From contig DFGM01000109.1 in NCBI GenBank assembly GCA_002371755.1, positions 1-14,522 of the forward strand: a stretch of 14,522 nt of DNA. Reading direction: 5' to 3'. The stretch is from Verrucomicrobia bacterium UBA3750. GTDB lineage: Bacteria; Verrucomicrobiota; Kiritimatiellia; RFP12; UBA1067. The notes beneath the pieces were generated by a model. It searched no databases, was not told the DNA's origin, and saw only the letters and a program-made list of their open reading frames with translations. A program made the translations under genes and the position numbers. Shown here piece after piece: positions 7,368 to 14,522 of this stretch; positions within the stretch are counted from its first letter, which is position 1, and every line of letters begins with the position of its first letter.

Positions 7368-10300
7368 ATGAAAACAGCATTGGTCACAACTGCGCTTATG
7401 CTTGCGTGGAATATCGCCGCTTTCGGCGAAGTTCGCGTATGCTGCGACTATCCGGGCGGAAGCATAGTCGTGAAGGAGATTGACGAAACCAACGGTGTTG
7501 TCAAGGTCGCTACCGATCTGCGCGACACAAAGGGGCGGAAGTGGATGCGCTTCGACTTCAAGGTGCGCGGCGCGGAGGGTCGGACGCTCCATTTCCAGTT
7601 TCCCGACGACAAGTTTGACTACCTTGCGACGCTCGGTCCGGCTGTCAGCCGCGACGAAGGACGGACTTGGGCGTGGCTCCACCAGGACGGTTCGCGCCAC
7701 GAGCCGTCCAACGCCTTCGACTGGACGTTCGCACCGGATGAACACGAAACGCGCTTTGCGTTCTGCATTCCATATCTTCAAAGCGACTGGGAGAAACTTG
7801 CGGCGAAATACAAGAGCCGCAAGGATGTGGTTTTTGACGTCCTTTGCAAGTCACAGAGCGGCGAGCGGGATACGGAGCTTTTGCGTCTTCCATGCATAGG
7901 GAGTGCTAAATGGCTTTTCGTGTTCACCGCCCGCCATCATGCGAGCGAGGCGTCGGCGAGTTTTGTCATGGAAGGTGCGATAGAGGAAAGTCTTTCAGGC
8001 TCGAAAGAAGCCGCCTGGCTGCGTGACAATGCCGACTGCGTTTTCGTGCCGTTCATGGACAAGGACGGCGTCGAGAAAGGCGAGCAGGGGAAGTTCCGTC
8101 ATCCTCACGACCACAACCGCGACTACATGAAGGACCGTTATACATCTGTCCGCGCCCTCAAGGAGCTGCTTGCCCAAGAAGGCGAAGGAAAGAAAATTAT
8201 CTTCATCGATCTCCATTCCCCGAGTCCACGCAGCGGTCTGACGGGCAATAAGATACACGACCACGCCTTTACGTTTGCGCCGCTTGAGCCGATGCAAAGG
8301 GAACGCTGGCGGCACTTCCGCCGCGCATGGGTCGATATGCAGAAGAACGGGATGCTGAAATACGGCGGAAAGTTCGACAAGGCTGGTTCTGAGAAAGAGT
8401 ATGCGGAAGCCGTGAAGAAGCAATCGCTGAATTCACGCCAATACGTCGGGGCACTCTCGAACTGCTGGATGAGCGTCTGCTGCGAGTTCGGCTATTCTCT
8501 CTGTGACGGTGTGTACACGCCGCAAGGAGCCCGCGAGCTTGGCGCTAACATGCTCAAGGCCGCCGTTCAGACCGCTTGCGGCTCTGCAGGTCGCTCGGAT
8601 GCGGCGAACGCGATTCCGCGTGCAGACGAAGCGAATGCGGGAGGGAGTGGCGTCAAGTGGCGCGGGGTTTTTGTGAATGACGAAGACTGGAGCCTGCGCC
8701 CTTGGGCTGTCGGGCGATTTGGAAAGGAAGAGCAGATTGGAACGAACGCCTATTCCGAGATCTTTTCACTTATGAAGAGGTGCGGGCTCAATCTCATTTG
8801 GCCCGCGATGCACGAAGGCGGGTATGAATTCTCTTCGCGCCAAGAGAACTTCGAGCTTGCCGACAGATACGGGATTACGGTCGGGACGAGCCATTGCGAG
8901 CCTATGCTCCGCAATAACTGCTACCTTTCCAAGGAAGAAAGGCAGAAATGGAGCTGGACGCGCAACCGCGATTTTGTCGAGGACTATTGGCGCGAGGGTG
9001 TGGGGCGTGGCGAAGGACACAATGTAATGTTCACGATCGGGATGCGCGGAATCCACGACGGACAGATGAAGGACGGCAAAACGACTGCGGACAAGAAGGC
9101 TATACTTGAAGATGTTTTCGCCGCGCAGTGCGCCATGCTTCCGAAGGGCGCGCCGAAGCTTTTCGTGCCTTACAAGGAGGTGCTGCCGATTTTCAACTCG
9201 GGACTGAAGGTTCCGAATGGTGCGACGATCATGTGGGTCAATGACAACTTCGGTTATGTGCGTCGCCTTGGAGGTCCGCAGTGCAAGGAATACGGCGGCG
9301 GAATATACTGGCACATCTCCTACCACGGGCGGCCGCATGGCTATATCCATCTCTGCACGACGCCGCCGGCGTTCATGTGGTACGAACTGGTGGCGAAGTG
9401 CTGGGAGAACGGCGTCCGCGACGTGTGGATGGTGAATGCCGGCGATGTGTTCCAGGCGGAGATTCTGCTTGACGCATACGGGCGCTTTGCCTCCGATCCA
9501 GAGGCGTGGAAGACCAAGGCCAACCCGCAGCGTGAAGCCATTGATGGTTGGGTGCGCGAAGAGCTTTTTGGCCACAAAGAACACAAAGTGCAAAAAACCG
9601 GAGAGTGTCTTTGTGAACTTTGTGTCCTTTGCGGCAAAATCGGTTCCCATCTTGCCGAATACTACAACCTCGGTTTCAACCGCCGCCCGGAGCACATGTG
9701 CGTCCAGTGGACTACGAACCTGCCGTCCTCTGTCAAGTCTTCGCTCCTTAAGCGCTATCACGCGCTTCTCGCCGAAGATATTGCACTGGAAAAAGAACTC
9801 TCCGACGCCACAACTTTCAACTCTAAACTTTCAACTCCCAACTCTAAAATAGTAAATGACTATTTTAGGCTTGTCGGCTTTCAGGCGAGGTTCCTTGCGT
9901 ACGCGGGAATCATCCATCTTGAAGAGCGCGACAAGGAATATGCCCGAAGCGTCCTCGACCCGCTTTACGAGCGTTGGGACAAGCTTGATGACGGCAAGTG
10001 GTCTGGATTCTGGTGCGACACAATAGACGAACGCGGCGGAATGCGCCAGCCCGTGCCGCACAACCGCTGGTGCTCGCAGATGCAATGGAGATGGAACGAG
10101 CCGTCAGATCCATATGCTGTTGAGGAGCGCAACATGGCGCGAATCAACTATCCCGCGACGGCATATCGCGCTGATGAGACGGAACCTGAATGGCTTGAGC
10201 CAGTCGCAAACGAACCTGCGAATAATGGCGCGTGGGCATGCGTAGAAGGACTCGGCACGTCAGGTCGCGCACTTGCGCTTCTGCCCGTCAAGCCCGGCGT

Positions 10301-10697
10301 CGGCAAAGGTGCGGCGATTGAGTTTTCTTTGACAGGATTAACAGGATTGACAGGATTTGAGAAGCAGGTCGGTAATCCTGTAAATCATGTAAATCCTGTC
10401 CAAAAAAAGAATCTTGTCCTTCAGTTCCTTCCCGACTTTGCGCTTTGGCCAGGACTCAAACTTGGTGTCGAAGTGTCGTTCGACGACGGCGCGGCGAAGT
10501 ATGTGGCCGTTCCGAAGAGCGATTCCAACATTGGCGAACACGATCCCGTGCGCAACCGCGCGGTGCAAGACAACTTCATCCGTGTCGAAGTGCCGGTTCC
10601 CGAAGGCGCACGCCGCGCCAGGATTGCCGCTGTCCATCCCGGTGTTGTCGTCGACCGCGTCGGAATTCGAACAAAACATAATGGAGGCGGGGAATGA
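7368..10697 (+). CDS. Secreted M14 carboxypeptidase-like / GH115 alpha-glucuronidase fusion
   Basis: A 1109-residue protein. I prefer the ATG at 7368: it gives a canonical signal peptide (MKTALVTTALMLAWNIAAFG) and has GAGAGG at 7357-7362. The ATG at 7353 overlaps the GH2 stop but has no ribosome-binding site. Residues about 20-175 form a beta-rich domain like that preceding cytosolic-type carboxypeptidases. Residues about 180-395 are M14-like: zinc ligands H191-x-x-E194 (RHHASE) and H283 (IDLHSP), N250-R251-D (substrate-carboxylate site), and catalytic-type E373 (CCEFGYS). An Ala/Gly-rich linker (about 401-429) leads to a GH115 barrel from about 430 (RGVFVNDEDW, GTSHCEPML with H509 and E511, WVNDNFGYVRRL near 620, ISYHGRPHGY near 650, DVWMVNAGDV). 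A GH115-type C-terminal domain spans about 945-1105. GH115 enzymes release glucuronic or 4-O-methylglucuronic acid from glycans. Three translated repeat insertions (9571-9635, 9818-9868, 10331-10400) interrupt the GH115 half. It ends in a 4-base overlap with the esterase gene. Confidence 0.9.
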   Translation: MKTALVTTALMLAWNIAAFGEVRVCCDYPGGSIVVKEIDETNGVVKVATDLRDTKGRKWMRFDFKVRGAEGRTLHFQFPDDKFDYLATLGPAVSRDEGRTWAWLHQDGSRHEPSNAFDWTFAPDEHETRFAFCIPYLQSDWEKLAAKYKSRKDVVFDVLCKSQSGERDTELLRLPCIGSAKWLFVFTARHHASEASASFVMEGAIEESLSGSKEAAWLRDNADCVFVPFMDKDGVEKGEQGKFRHPHDHNRDYMKDRYTSVRALKELLAQEGEGKKIIFIDLHSPSPRSGLTGNKIHDHAFTFAPLEPMQRERWRHFRRAWVDMQKNGMLKYGGKFDKAGSEKEYAEAVKKQSLNSRQYVGALSNCWMSVCCEFGYSLCDGVYTPQGARELGANMLKAAVQTACGSAGRSDAANAIPRADEANAGGSGVKWRGVFVNDEDWSLRPWAVGRFGKEEQIGTNAYSEIFSLMKRCGLNLIWPAMHEGGYEFSSRQENFELADRYGITVGTSHCEPMLRNNCYLSKEERQKWSWTRNRDFVEDYWREGVGRGEGHNVMFTIGMRGIHDGQMKDGKTTADKKAILEDVFAAQCAMLPKGAPKLFVPYKEVLPIFNSGLKVPNGATIMWVNDNFGYVRRLGGPQCKEYGGGIYWHISYHGRPHGYIHLCTTPPAFMWYELVAKCWENGVRDVWMVNAGDVFQAEILLDAYGRFASDPEAWKTKANPQREAIDGWVREELFGHKEHKVQKTGECLCELCVLCGKIGSHLAEYYNLGFNRRPEHMCVQWTTNLPSSVKSSLLKRYHALLAEDIALEKELSDATTFNSKLSTPNSKIVNDYFRLVGFQARFLAYAGIIHLEERDKEYARSVLDPLYERWDKLDDGKWSGFWCDTIDERGGMRQPVPHNRWCSQMQWRWNEPSDPYAVEERNMARINYPATAYRADETEPEWLEPVANEPANNGAWACVEGLGTSGRALALLPVKPGVGKGAAIEFSLTGLTGLTGFEKQVGNPVNHVNPVQKKNLVLQFLPDFALWPGLKLGVEVSFDDGAAKYVAVPKSDSNIGEHDPVRNRAVQDNFIRVEVPVPEGARRARIAAVHPGVVVDRVGIRTKHNGGGE
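8568..8652 (+). other. Ala/Gly-rich linker between the M14-like and GH115 domains
   Basis: The codons between the end of the M14-like domain (GANMLKAA) and the first GH115 motif (RGVFVNDEDW) encode a flexible stretch rich in Ala, Gly, Ser, Asp and Asn, near ACGSAGRSDAANAIP. This is the fusion joint. No stop, start or ribosome-binding site here suggests two separate genes, so the two domains are read as one polypeptide. Confidence 0.65.
9571..9635 (+). repeat. Imperfect 26-bp inverted repeat translated within the GH115 region
   Basis: Arm 1 (9571-9596, beginning GCCACAAAGAACACAAAG) pairs with arm 2 (9610-9635, ending CTTTGTGTCCTTTGCGGC) at 22 of 26 positions, around a 13-base loop. The element is read in frame and adds about 22 residues, including a cysteine cluster (ECLCELCVLCG), between EELFG and HLAEYYNLGFNRRPEH of the enzyme. 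It looks like a palindromic element that has inserted without breaking the frame. Confidence 0.85.
9818..9868 (+). repeat. CAACT/CTAAA repeat followed by a perfect 10-bp hairpin, translated in the GH115 region
   Basis: Copies of TTTCAACTCTAAA and CCCAACTCTAAA run from 9818. The last flows into a perfect inverted repeat: CTAAAATAGT (9844-9853), loop AAATG, ACTATTTTAG (9859-9868). It is read in frame as TTFNSKLSTPNSKIVNDYF, between LEKELSDA and RLVGFQARFLAYAG. It is strongly AT-rich in a GC-rich gene. Confidence 0.8.
10331..10400 (+). repeat. Imperfect 27-bp inverted repeat (GACAGGATT type) translated in the GH115 C-terminal domain
   Basis: Arm 1 (10331-10357) consists of GACAGGATT-like units and arm 2 (10374-10400) of their complements (AATCCTGTAAATCATG...). 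The arms pair at 24 of 27 positions around a 16-base loop. The element is read in frame as SLTGLTGLTGFEKQ followed by VGNPVNHVNPVQKK, between AIEF and NLVLQFLPDF of the C-terminal domain. Two of the three possible frames of arm 1 contain stops; the one used is open. Confidence 0.88.
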
Positions 10698-12421
10698 AAC
10701 GCATTTTGAGACTTTTGCTTGCGATTCCGCTTGTCGCATCTGCCGAACGCGAACTCATCTGGCCGGATGGCAAAATGCCCGATGCCCAGCCGCATCAGAT
10801 TGCTGCGATGACAGATGTGTCCAAGAAAAACGAGTTCAACGCGGATGAATGGCGTCACCCCTATATTGAATGGTTCGCACCACCGCAAAAGCCTAATGGG
10901 TGCTGCATGATTCTGGTATCTGGAGGCTCTTATCGCAATTGCTGTGATGTCGGGCTGATCAGAATATGGAACGAACGCCTTTCTGCCCTTGGGTGCCAGT
11001 GCGTAAACTTTGTCTACCGCACACCGTGGCCGGAGGGAATGCCCTTTTACGCGACAGCTTGGCAGGATGCGCAGCGAGCCGTTAGGGTTGTCCGTTCAGA
11101 GGCCAAAAAGCGCGGCTTCTCGTCGGACAGGATTGGCGTAATGTCGATGTCGGCCGGATCGCACCTTGCGACGCTCATGGCGACATCTTCCATGACTCCT
11201 GCGTATGGGAAGATTGATGAACTTGACGAGACACCCTGCAACGTGAACTTGGTCTGTGCGTTTGCACCTGCTTTCGTCATGACAGATGGTGTTGGAAGGC
11301 CGAACACGCGGCAGGGGGCGGCAATTGACGTTGCGCTCGACGATTGCTTCAAGTTTGACGGCGCAACATGCCCCATGTGCCTTTTGCACGGTGGATGCGA
11401 CATCTATTCGCCGAACGGCTCCGCTGAAATATACAGGAACCTCCACAAGCGGAAGATTCCCGCCGAACTGCACATAGTACCAGACAAGGGACATGGTGCA
11501 CACGGCTTTGAACGAGCAGTCGAATTCATGCGGCGCATGGGGTGGCTCGGCGAACTGAAGAAACCTGTCCTTCTGGCAAGCCGTTTCACGTCGGACGAGA
11601 GTCGTGCCGTCCATGTGAAGGAAGACCTTTGGCCGGACGGAAAGATTCCGGATTTTGACGAGCGGCAGACGGTGCCGTATCTTGAATGGCATATTCCGGC
11701 CAAGCTGACGACAAAGGCCGCTCTTGTCGTTTGGTCTGGCGGAGCATACAAAAGTTCAAGTCCGAAAAGCTTCGAGGTGGAGCCGGTCAGGCGCTATCTC
11801 AACGAAAGAGGCATGGCTGTCGTCACGGTTGACTACCGGCATCCCCGCCCCAAGCCCCCACTTGCCAAGCATACGGCTGCGTGGCAGGATGCGCAACGGG
11901 CGATCCGGATTGTCAAGACCGAGGCGAAGGCTCGCGGATTGGATCCGGAGCGGATTGGCGTGATGGGGTCGTCCGCCGGCGGCCATCTTGCGCTTATGTG
12001 TGCCACGACGTCCATGTCGGCGTCATATTGGCCTGTTGACGAGATGGACAAAATACCTTGCGACGTGCAGTGGGCCGTTTGCGTCTATCCGGCCTATGTG
12101 CTTTCAGATGGCGTGAACGGTCCAAACAAGAGCAGGGGCGATGGGACGGAATGCAATATCGTGCCGGAGTTTGCGTTTGATCTGTCAACCTGCCCGGCTC
12201 TGTTCCTGCACGGCGATGCGGACGGCTATTCGTCGATGAACTCTGTCAAGGCATGGGAACGCATGAGGCGCATGGGCATACAGAGCGAACTGCACATCAT
12301 GGCGAAATGCGCCCACGGCTTCATTAAGTCCGCTCCGCCAGGCACAGGCGCATACAACTGGATGGATCGCGTTTGGGATTTTCTTGTCGCCAAGGGCTTT
12401 GTCACCGAAGGAAGAAAATGA
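10694..12421 (+). CDS. Secreted two-domain alpha/beta-hydrolase (probable carbohydrate esterase)
   Basis: A 575-residue protein with a short signal peptide (MKRILRLLLAIPLVASA) and two homologous alpha/beta-hydrolase domains, probably acting as acetyl or feruloyl esterases that unmask the glycan for the neighbouring glycosidases. Domain 1 (about 20-290): SGGSY oxyanion region, S153 in SMSAGSHLA, D236 in HGGCD, H270 in GHGAHGF. Domain 2 (about 310-570): SGGAY, S427 in GSSAGGHLA, D510 in HGDAD, H541 in KCAHGF. Both triads look complete. The domains share long similar blocks (AWQDAQRA in each, then RIGVM, then a DGV segment), which indicates internal duplication. Domain 1 has Ser in place of the first Gly of the usual GxSxG elbow, so specificity or activity may differ. 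The ATG overlaps the previous stop (ATGA) and has GGAGG at 10683-10687. The next gene starts one base after the stop. Confidence 0.85.
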   Translation: MKRILRLLLAIPLVASAERELIWPDGKMPDAQPHQIAAMTDVSKKNEFNADEWRHPYIEWFAPPQKPNGCCMILVSGGSYRNCCDVGLIRIWNERLSALGCQCVNFVYRTPWPEGMPFYATAWQDAQRAVRVVRSEAKKRGFSSDRIGVMSMSAGSHLATLMATSSMTPAYGKIDELDETPCNVNLVCAFAPAFVMTDGVGRPNTRQGAAIDVALDDCFKFDGATCPMCLLHGGCDIYSPNGSAEIYRNLHKRKIPAELHIVPDKGHGAHGFERAVEFMRRMGWLGELKKPVLLASRFTSDESRAVHVKEDLWPDGKIPDFDERQTVPYLEWHIPAKLTTKAALVVWSGGAYKSSSPKSFEVEPVRRYLNERGMAVVTVDYRHPRPKPPLAKHTAAWQDAQRAIRIVKTEAKARGLDPERIGVMGSSAGGHLALMCATTSMSASYWPVDEMDKIPCDVQWAVCVYPAYVLSDGVNGPNKSRGDGTECNIVPEFAFDLSTCPALFLHGDADGYSSMNSVKAWERMRRMGIQSELHIMAKCAHGFIKSAPPGTGAYNWMDRVWDFLVAKGFVTEGRK

Positions 12422-12422
12422 T

Positions 12423-14249
12423 ATGAAAACACTACTCGCGATCATTGTGGCCGCTTGCGGCCTTGCAGCTCTCGCGGATATGCCGGTCGCAATACCGGGC
12501 ATTGGCGAGGCTAACGTCACATGCGCCGAGGAGAATGGCTGGAAGTTCGACGTCTGCGCCGAAGAGAAGCAGGGCGGCACTGCGGAGCTTTCGATTTCTC
12601 TTTTGTCTAAGGATGCAACGCCCCGTGTTCCGCCGAAGTTCGAAGTTGCTTTCTCCGTGCCGCAGGTAGACGCCTGGCATCGCTGGTCGATGGAATCGGA
12701 ACGTGTCACGATGCCTCCTGACTGGCGCAGCGCCCTGGAACCGCGACTCTGCTTCGGATTCCCTCTCGTCGCGTTCATCGGCGGTGACGACAGGAACCGT
12801 CTCGCCGTGGCGGTGTCAGAAGCTAAGAGGCGTGTTCGCATCGACGCGGGGTTGCGTGAGGAGAACGCGCGCCTGACATGGAAAATAGCGTTCTTCGCCG
12901 AGCCAGAGGCTCCAATTTCCGCCTATGAGGTCAAGATCAGATTCGACAGGCGGGATGTGTTTTTCGGGGATGCGGTTTCGGAGGGCATGGAGTGGATCGT
13001 GCGCGAGAGCGGCATTTCGCCTGCACCCGTGCCGGAGGCTGCGTTCGATCCTCTTTACTCCAGCTGGTATTCGTTCCATCAGAACCTCTTCGATCGCGAC
13101 GTTGAGGCGGAATGCGCGCTCGCGGCGAAGATGGGCATGAAGGTCGTTATCGTGGACGATGGCTGGCAGACAGAGGACACGAATCGCGGCTACGCCTTCT
13201 GCGGCGATTGGGAGGTGTCGAAGCGGCGCTTCCCCGACATGGCAGCGCATGTCGCAAGGGTTCACGCCCTAGGCATGAAGTATATGGTGTGGTATTCTGT
13301 GCCGTTTGTCGGCGAGGAATCTCGGAACTTTGCGAGCTTCAAGGGCAAGTACCTCTATATCAACAAGTCGAAACGGGCGGGGATACTCGACCCCCGCTTC
13401 CCGGAGGTGCGCTCGTTCCTTTCGGAACTCTACGCCAAGGCGCTGCGCGAATGGGATATAGACGGGCTGAAACTCGACTTCATCGATAATTTCAGATTCG
13501 ACGGCAAAGACCCTGCCGTGGCGGAGAACTACGCGGGACGCGACATCAAGTCCCTGCCCGAGGCGGTTGACCGTCTGATGAAGGAGATTCACGCGGCGGT
13601 GACGGCGGTGAAGCCTGACGCACTCGTGGAGTTCCGCCAGCAGTACGTCGGCCCCGGCATGAGGCAGTACGGCAATATGTTTCGAGCATACGACTGCCCA
13701 GGCGACGCTACGGCGAACCGCTGCCGTATCGCGAATCTCCGCCTTACGTCCGGCAAGACCGCCGTACATGCCGACATGCTGATGTGGAACACGGAGGATG
13801 CGCCCGAAAGCGCAGCGCGTTTTGTGCTGTCGTCCATCTTCGGCGTGGTGCAGTATTCGATGATGCTGCGCACTTTGCCCGAAAGCCACAGGAAGATGAT
13901 GACCCATTGGGTTGACTTCTCGCAGAAGCACCGCGACGCGCTTCTCAGGGGCAGCTTCCGTCCGCGCCGCTTTTCGCAGATGTATCCTCTCATCGAGTCG
14001 GAGAATGTGGCGGAACGCATCGTGGCCGTCTATGGGAACGGCACCGTTGCAGATCTGGGCGCGATGGACAGGGACATCTACCTCCTGAACGCCACGACGG
14101 GGGAGGATGTTGTCGTGGATTTCTGCTGTGAGGATGCACAGGCGGAGGCGTTCGACACGTTCGGGGCAAGTGTGGGAATGATTCACCTCAAGCGCGGCGT
14201 CCAACGCATAAAGATGCCGAAGTGTGGTTATCTTCGTATATGCAAATGA
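12423..14249 (+). CDS. Secreted GH36-like alpha-galactosidase
   Basis: A 608-residue clan GH-D enzyme of the GH36 type, predicted to release alpha-linked galactose. The start at 12423 gives a good signal peptide (MKTLLAIIVAACGLAALA) and has AAGGAAG upstream; an in-frame TTG at 12384 lies inside the esterase gene and is rejected. An N-terminal beta-sandwich spans about 20-205. The barrel starts near WYSFHQN and shows VIVDDGWQ (from 244), GMKYMVWYS, GILDPRFPEV, then DGLKLDFID with D352 as the expected nucleophile, and FRAYDCPGD with D424 as the probable acid/base. A C-terminal beta domain spans about 510-608. It begins one base after the esterase stop and ends in a 4-base overlap with the LamG gene. 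Substrate could be a side-chain alpha-galactose; other clan members such as alpha-N-acetylgalactosaminidases are less likely. Confidence 0.85.
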   Translation: MKTLLAIIVAACGLAALADMPVAIPGIGEANVTCAEENGWKFDVCAEEKQGGTAELSISLLSKDATPRVPPKFEVAFSVPQVDAWHRWSMESERVTMPPDWRSALEPRLCFGFPLVAFIGGDDRNRLAVAVSEAKRRVRIDAGLREENARLTWKIAFFAEPEAPISAYEVKIRFDRRDVFFGDAVSEGMEWIVRESGISPAPVPEAAFDPLYSSWYSFHQNLFDRDVEAECALAAKMGMKVVIVDDGWQTEDTNRGYAFCGDWEVSKRRFPDMAAHVARVHALGMKYMVWYSVPFVGEESRNFASFKGKYLYINKSKRAGILDPRFPEVRSFLSELYAKALREWDIDGLKLDFIDNFRFDGKDPAVAENYAGRDIKSLPEAVDRLMKEIHAAVTAVKPDALVEFRQQYVGPGMRQYGNMFRAYDCPGDATANRCRIANLRLTSGKTAVHADMLMWNTEDAPESAARFVLSSIFGVVQYSMMLRTLPESHRKMMTHWVDFSQKHRDALLRGSFRPRRFSQMYPLIESENVAERIVAVYGNGTVADLGAMDRDIYLLNATTGEDVVVDFCCEDAQAEAFDTFGASVGMIHLKRGVQRIKMPKCGYLRICK

Positions 14250-14522
14250 ATAGGATGTTATTGAAGCGTTTGTTCGCGTGTGCGGCATTTGCGCTTGCGG
14301 CGAGCGAGATGCTATCGGCGGTGGAGTTGACGCACCGGTGGAGCTTCAACGGCGACTACTCCGACTCGGCGGGAGGAACGGATGCGGTGAAGTGCGGCAC
14401 ATACGTGTCGCTTTACGACGGCAGGGTCCACATGGGCTATGGGGACTGCACACATGGCACCGGCTATGTCGATCTCAGGACGAACATGCTCGACACGACG
14501 GCCGCGACTATTGAGATATGGG
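14246..14522 (+). CDS. LamG/concanavalin-like domain protein, 3' end beyond window
   Basis: An open frame runs from the ATG at 14246 to the window edge (92 codons). It encodes a signal-peptide-like N-terminus (MNRMLLKRLFACAAFALAASEMLSA) followed by LTHRWSFNGDYSDSAGG and, further on, GYVDLRTNMLDTTAATIEIW. This pattern is typical of the first strands of LamG-type jelly rolls found in secreted proteins of PVC bacteria; such domains bind glycans or act as catalytic-domain partners. The ATG overlaps the GH36 stop by 4 bases. A second in-frame ATG at 14255 is an equally possible start, since neither has a strong ribosome-binding site. The full length and any catalytic domain are unknown. Confidence 0.75.
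   Translation, partial: MNRMLLKRLFACAAFALAASEMLSAVELTHRWSFNGDYSDSAGGTDAVKCGTYVSLYDGRVHMGYGDCTHGTGYVDLRTNMLDTTAATIEIW

Noticed and set aside
9571..10400. CRISPR array or leader
   Set aside because: The repeats differ from one another, are palindromic or low-complexity, are unevenly spaced and are translated in frame; no cas genes are present.
12384..12422. TTG at 12384 as start of the GH36-like gene
   Set aside because: It lies within the esterase gene and adds charged residues before an otherwise normal signal peptide starting at 12423.
1..14522. Transposase, integrase, tRNA or other mobile-element hallmark genes
   Set aside because: None of the frames on either strand shows such motifs; all coding capacity is taken by the eight + strand genes.

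Overview
The window reads as one gene cluster for breakdown of a complex polysaccharide. All eight genes are on the + strand and almost touch: the neighbours overlap by 4 to 11 bases or lie 1 to 102 bases apart, so they are probably one polycistronic unit. It is cut at both ends. I see no RNA genes, transposases, CRISPR array, transporter or regulator. The GC-rich DNA, secreted glycosidases without SusC/SusD partners, a LamG-type protein and dispersed repeats inside coding sequence suggest a PVC-superphylum bacterium, possibly Kiritimatiellota or Lentisphaerota. That placement is inference, not proof.

Order: (1) 3' part of a GH106 alpha-L-rhamnosidase-like enzyme; (2) a Tat-exported calcineurin-like metallophosphoesterase; (3) a secreted TIM-barrel protein with a GH67/GH20-like N-terminal domain, of uncertain family; (4) a GH2 beta-glycosidase; (5) a large secreted protein that joins an M14 zinc-carboxypeptidase-like domain to a GH115 alpha-glucuronidase domain; (6) a secreted protein with two tandem alpha/beta-hydrolase (esterase) domains; (7) a GH36-like alpha-galactosidase; (8) the 5' end of a LamG/concanavalin-like secreted protein.

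Together the set predicts removal of rhamnose, glucuronic acid, galactose or another beta-linked sugar, and acyl groups, from a branched acidic glycan. An arabinogalactan, a rhamnogalacturonan side chain or a decorated xylan would fit; the sequence does not decide among them.

The most unusual points are the M14::GH115 fusion; five low-complexity or palindromic repeat insertions that are translated in frame within the GH106 and GH115 genes and nowhere else in the window; and a fossil 3' end of a second metallophosphoesterase in front of the GH2 gene, sharing its ribosome-binding site and start region with the upstream copy.
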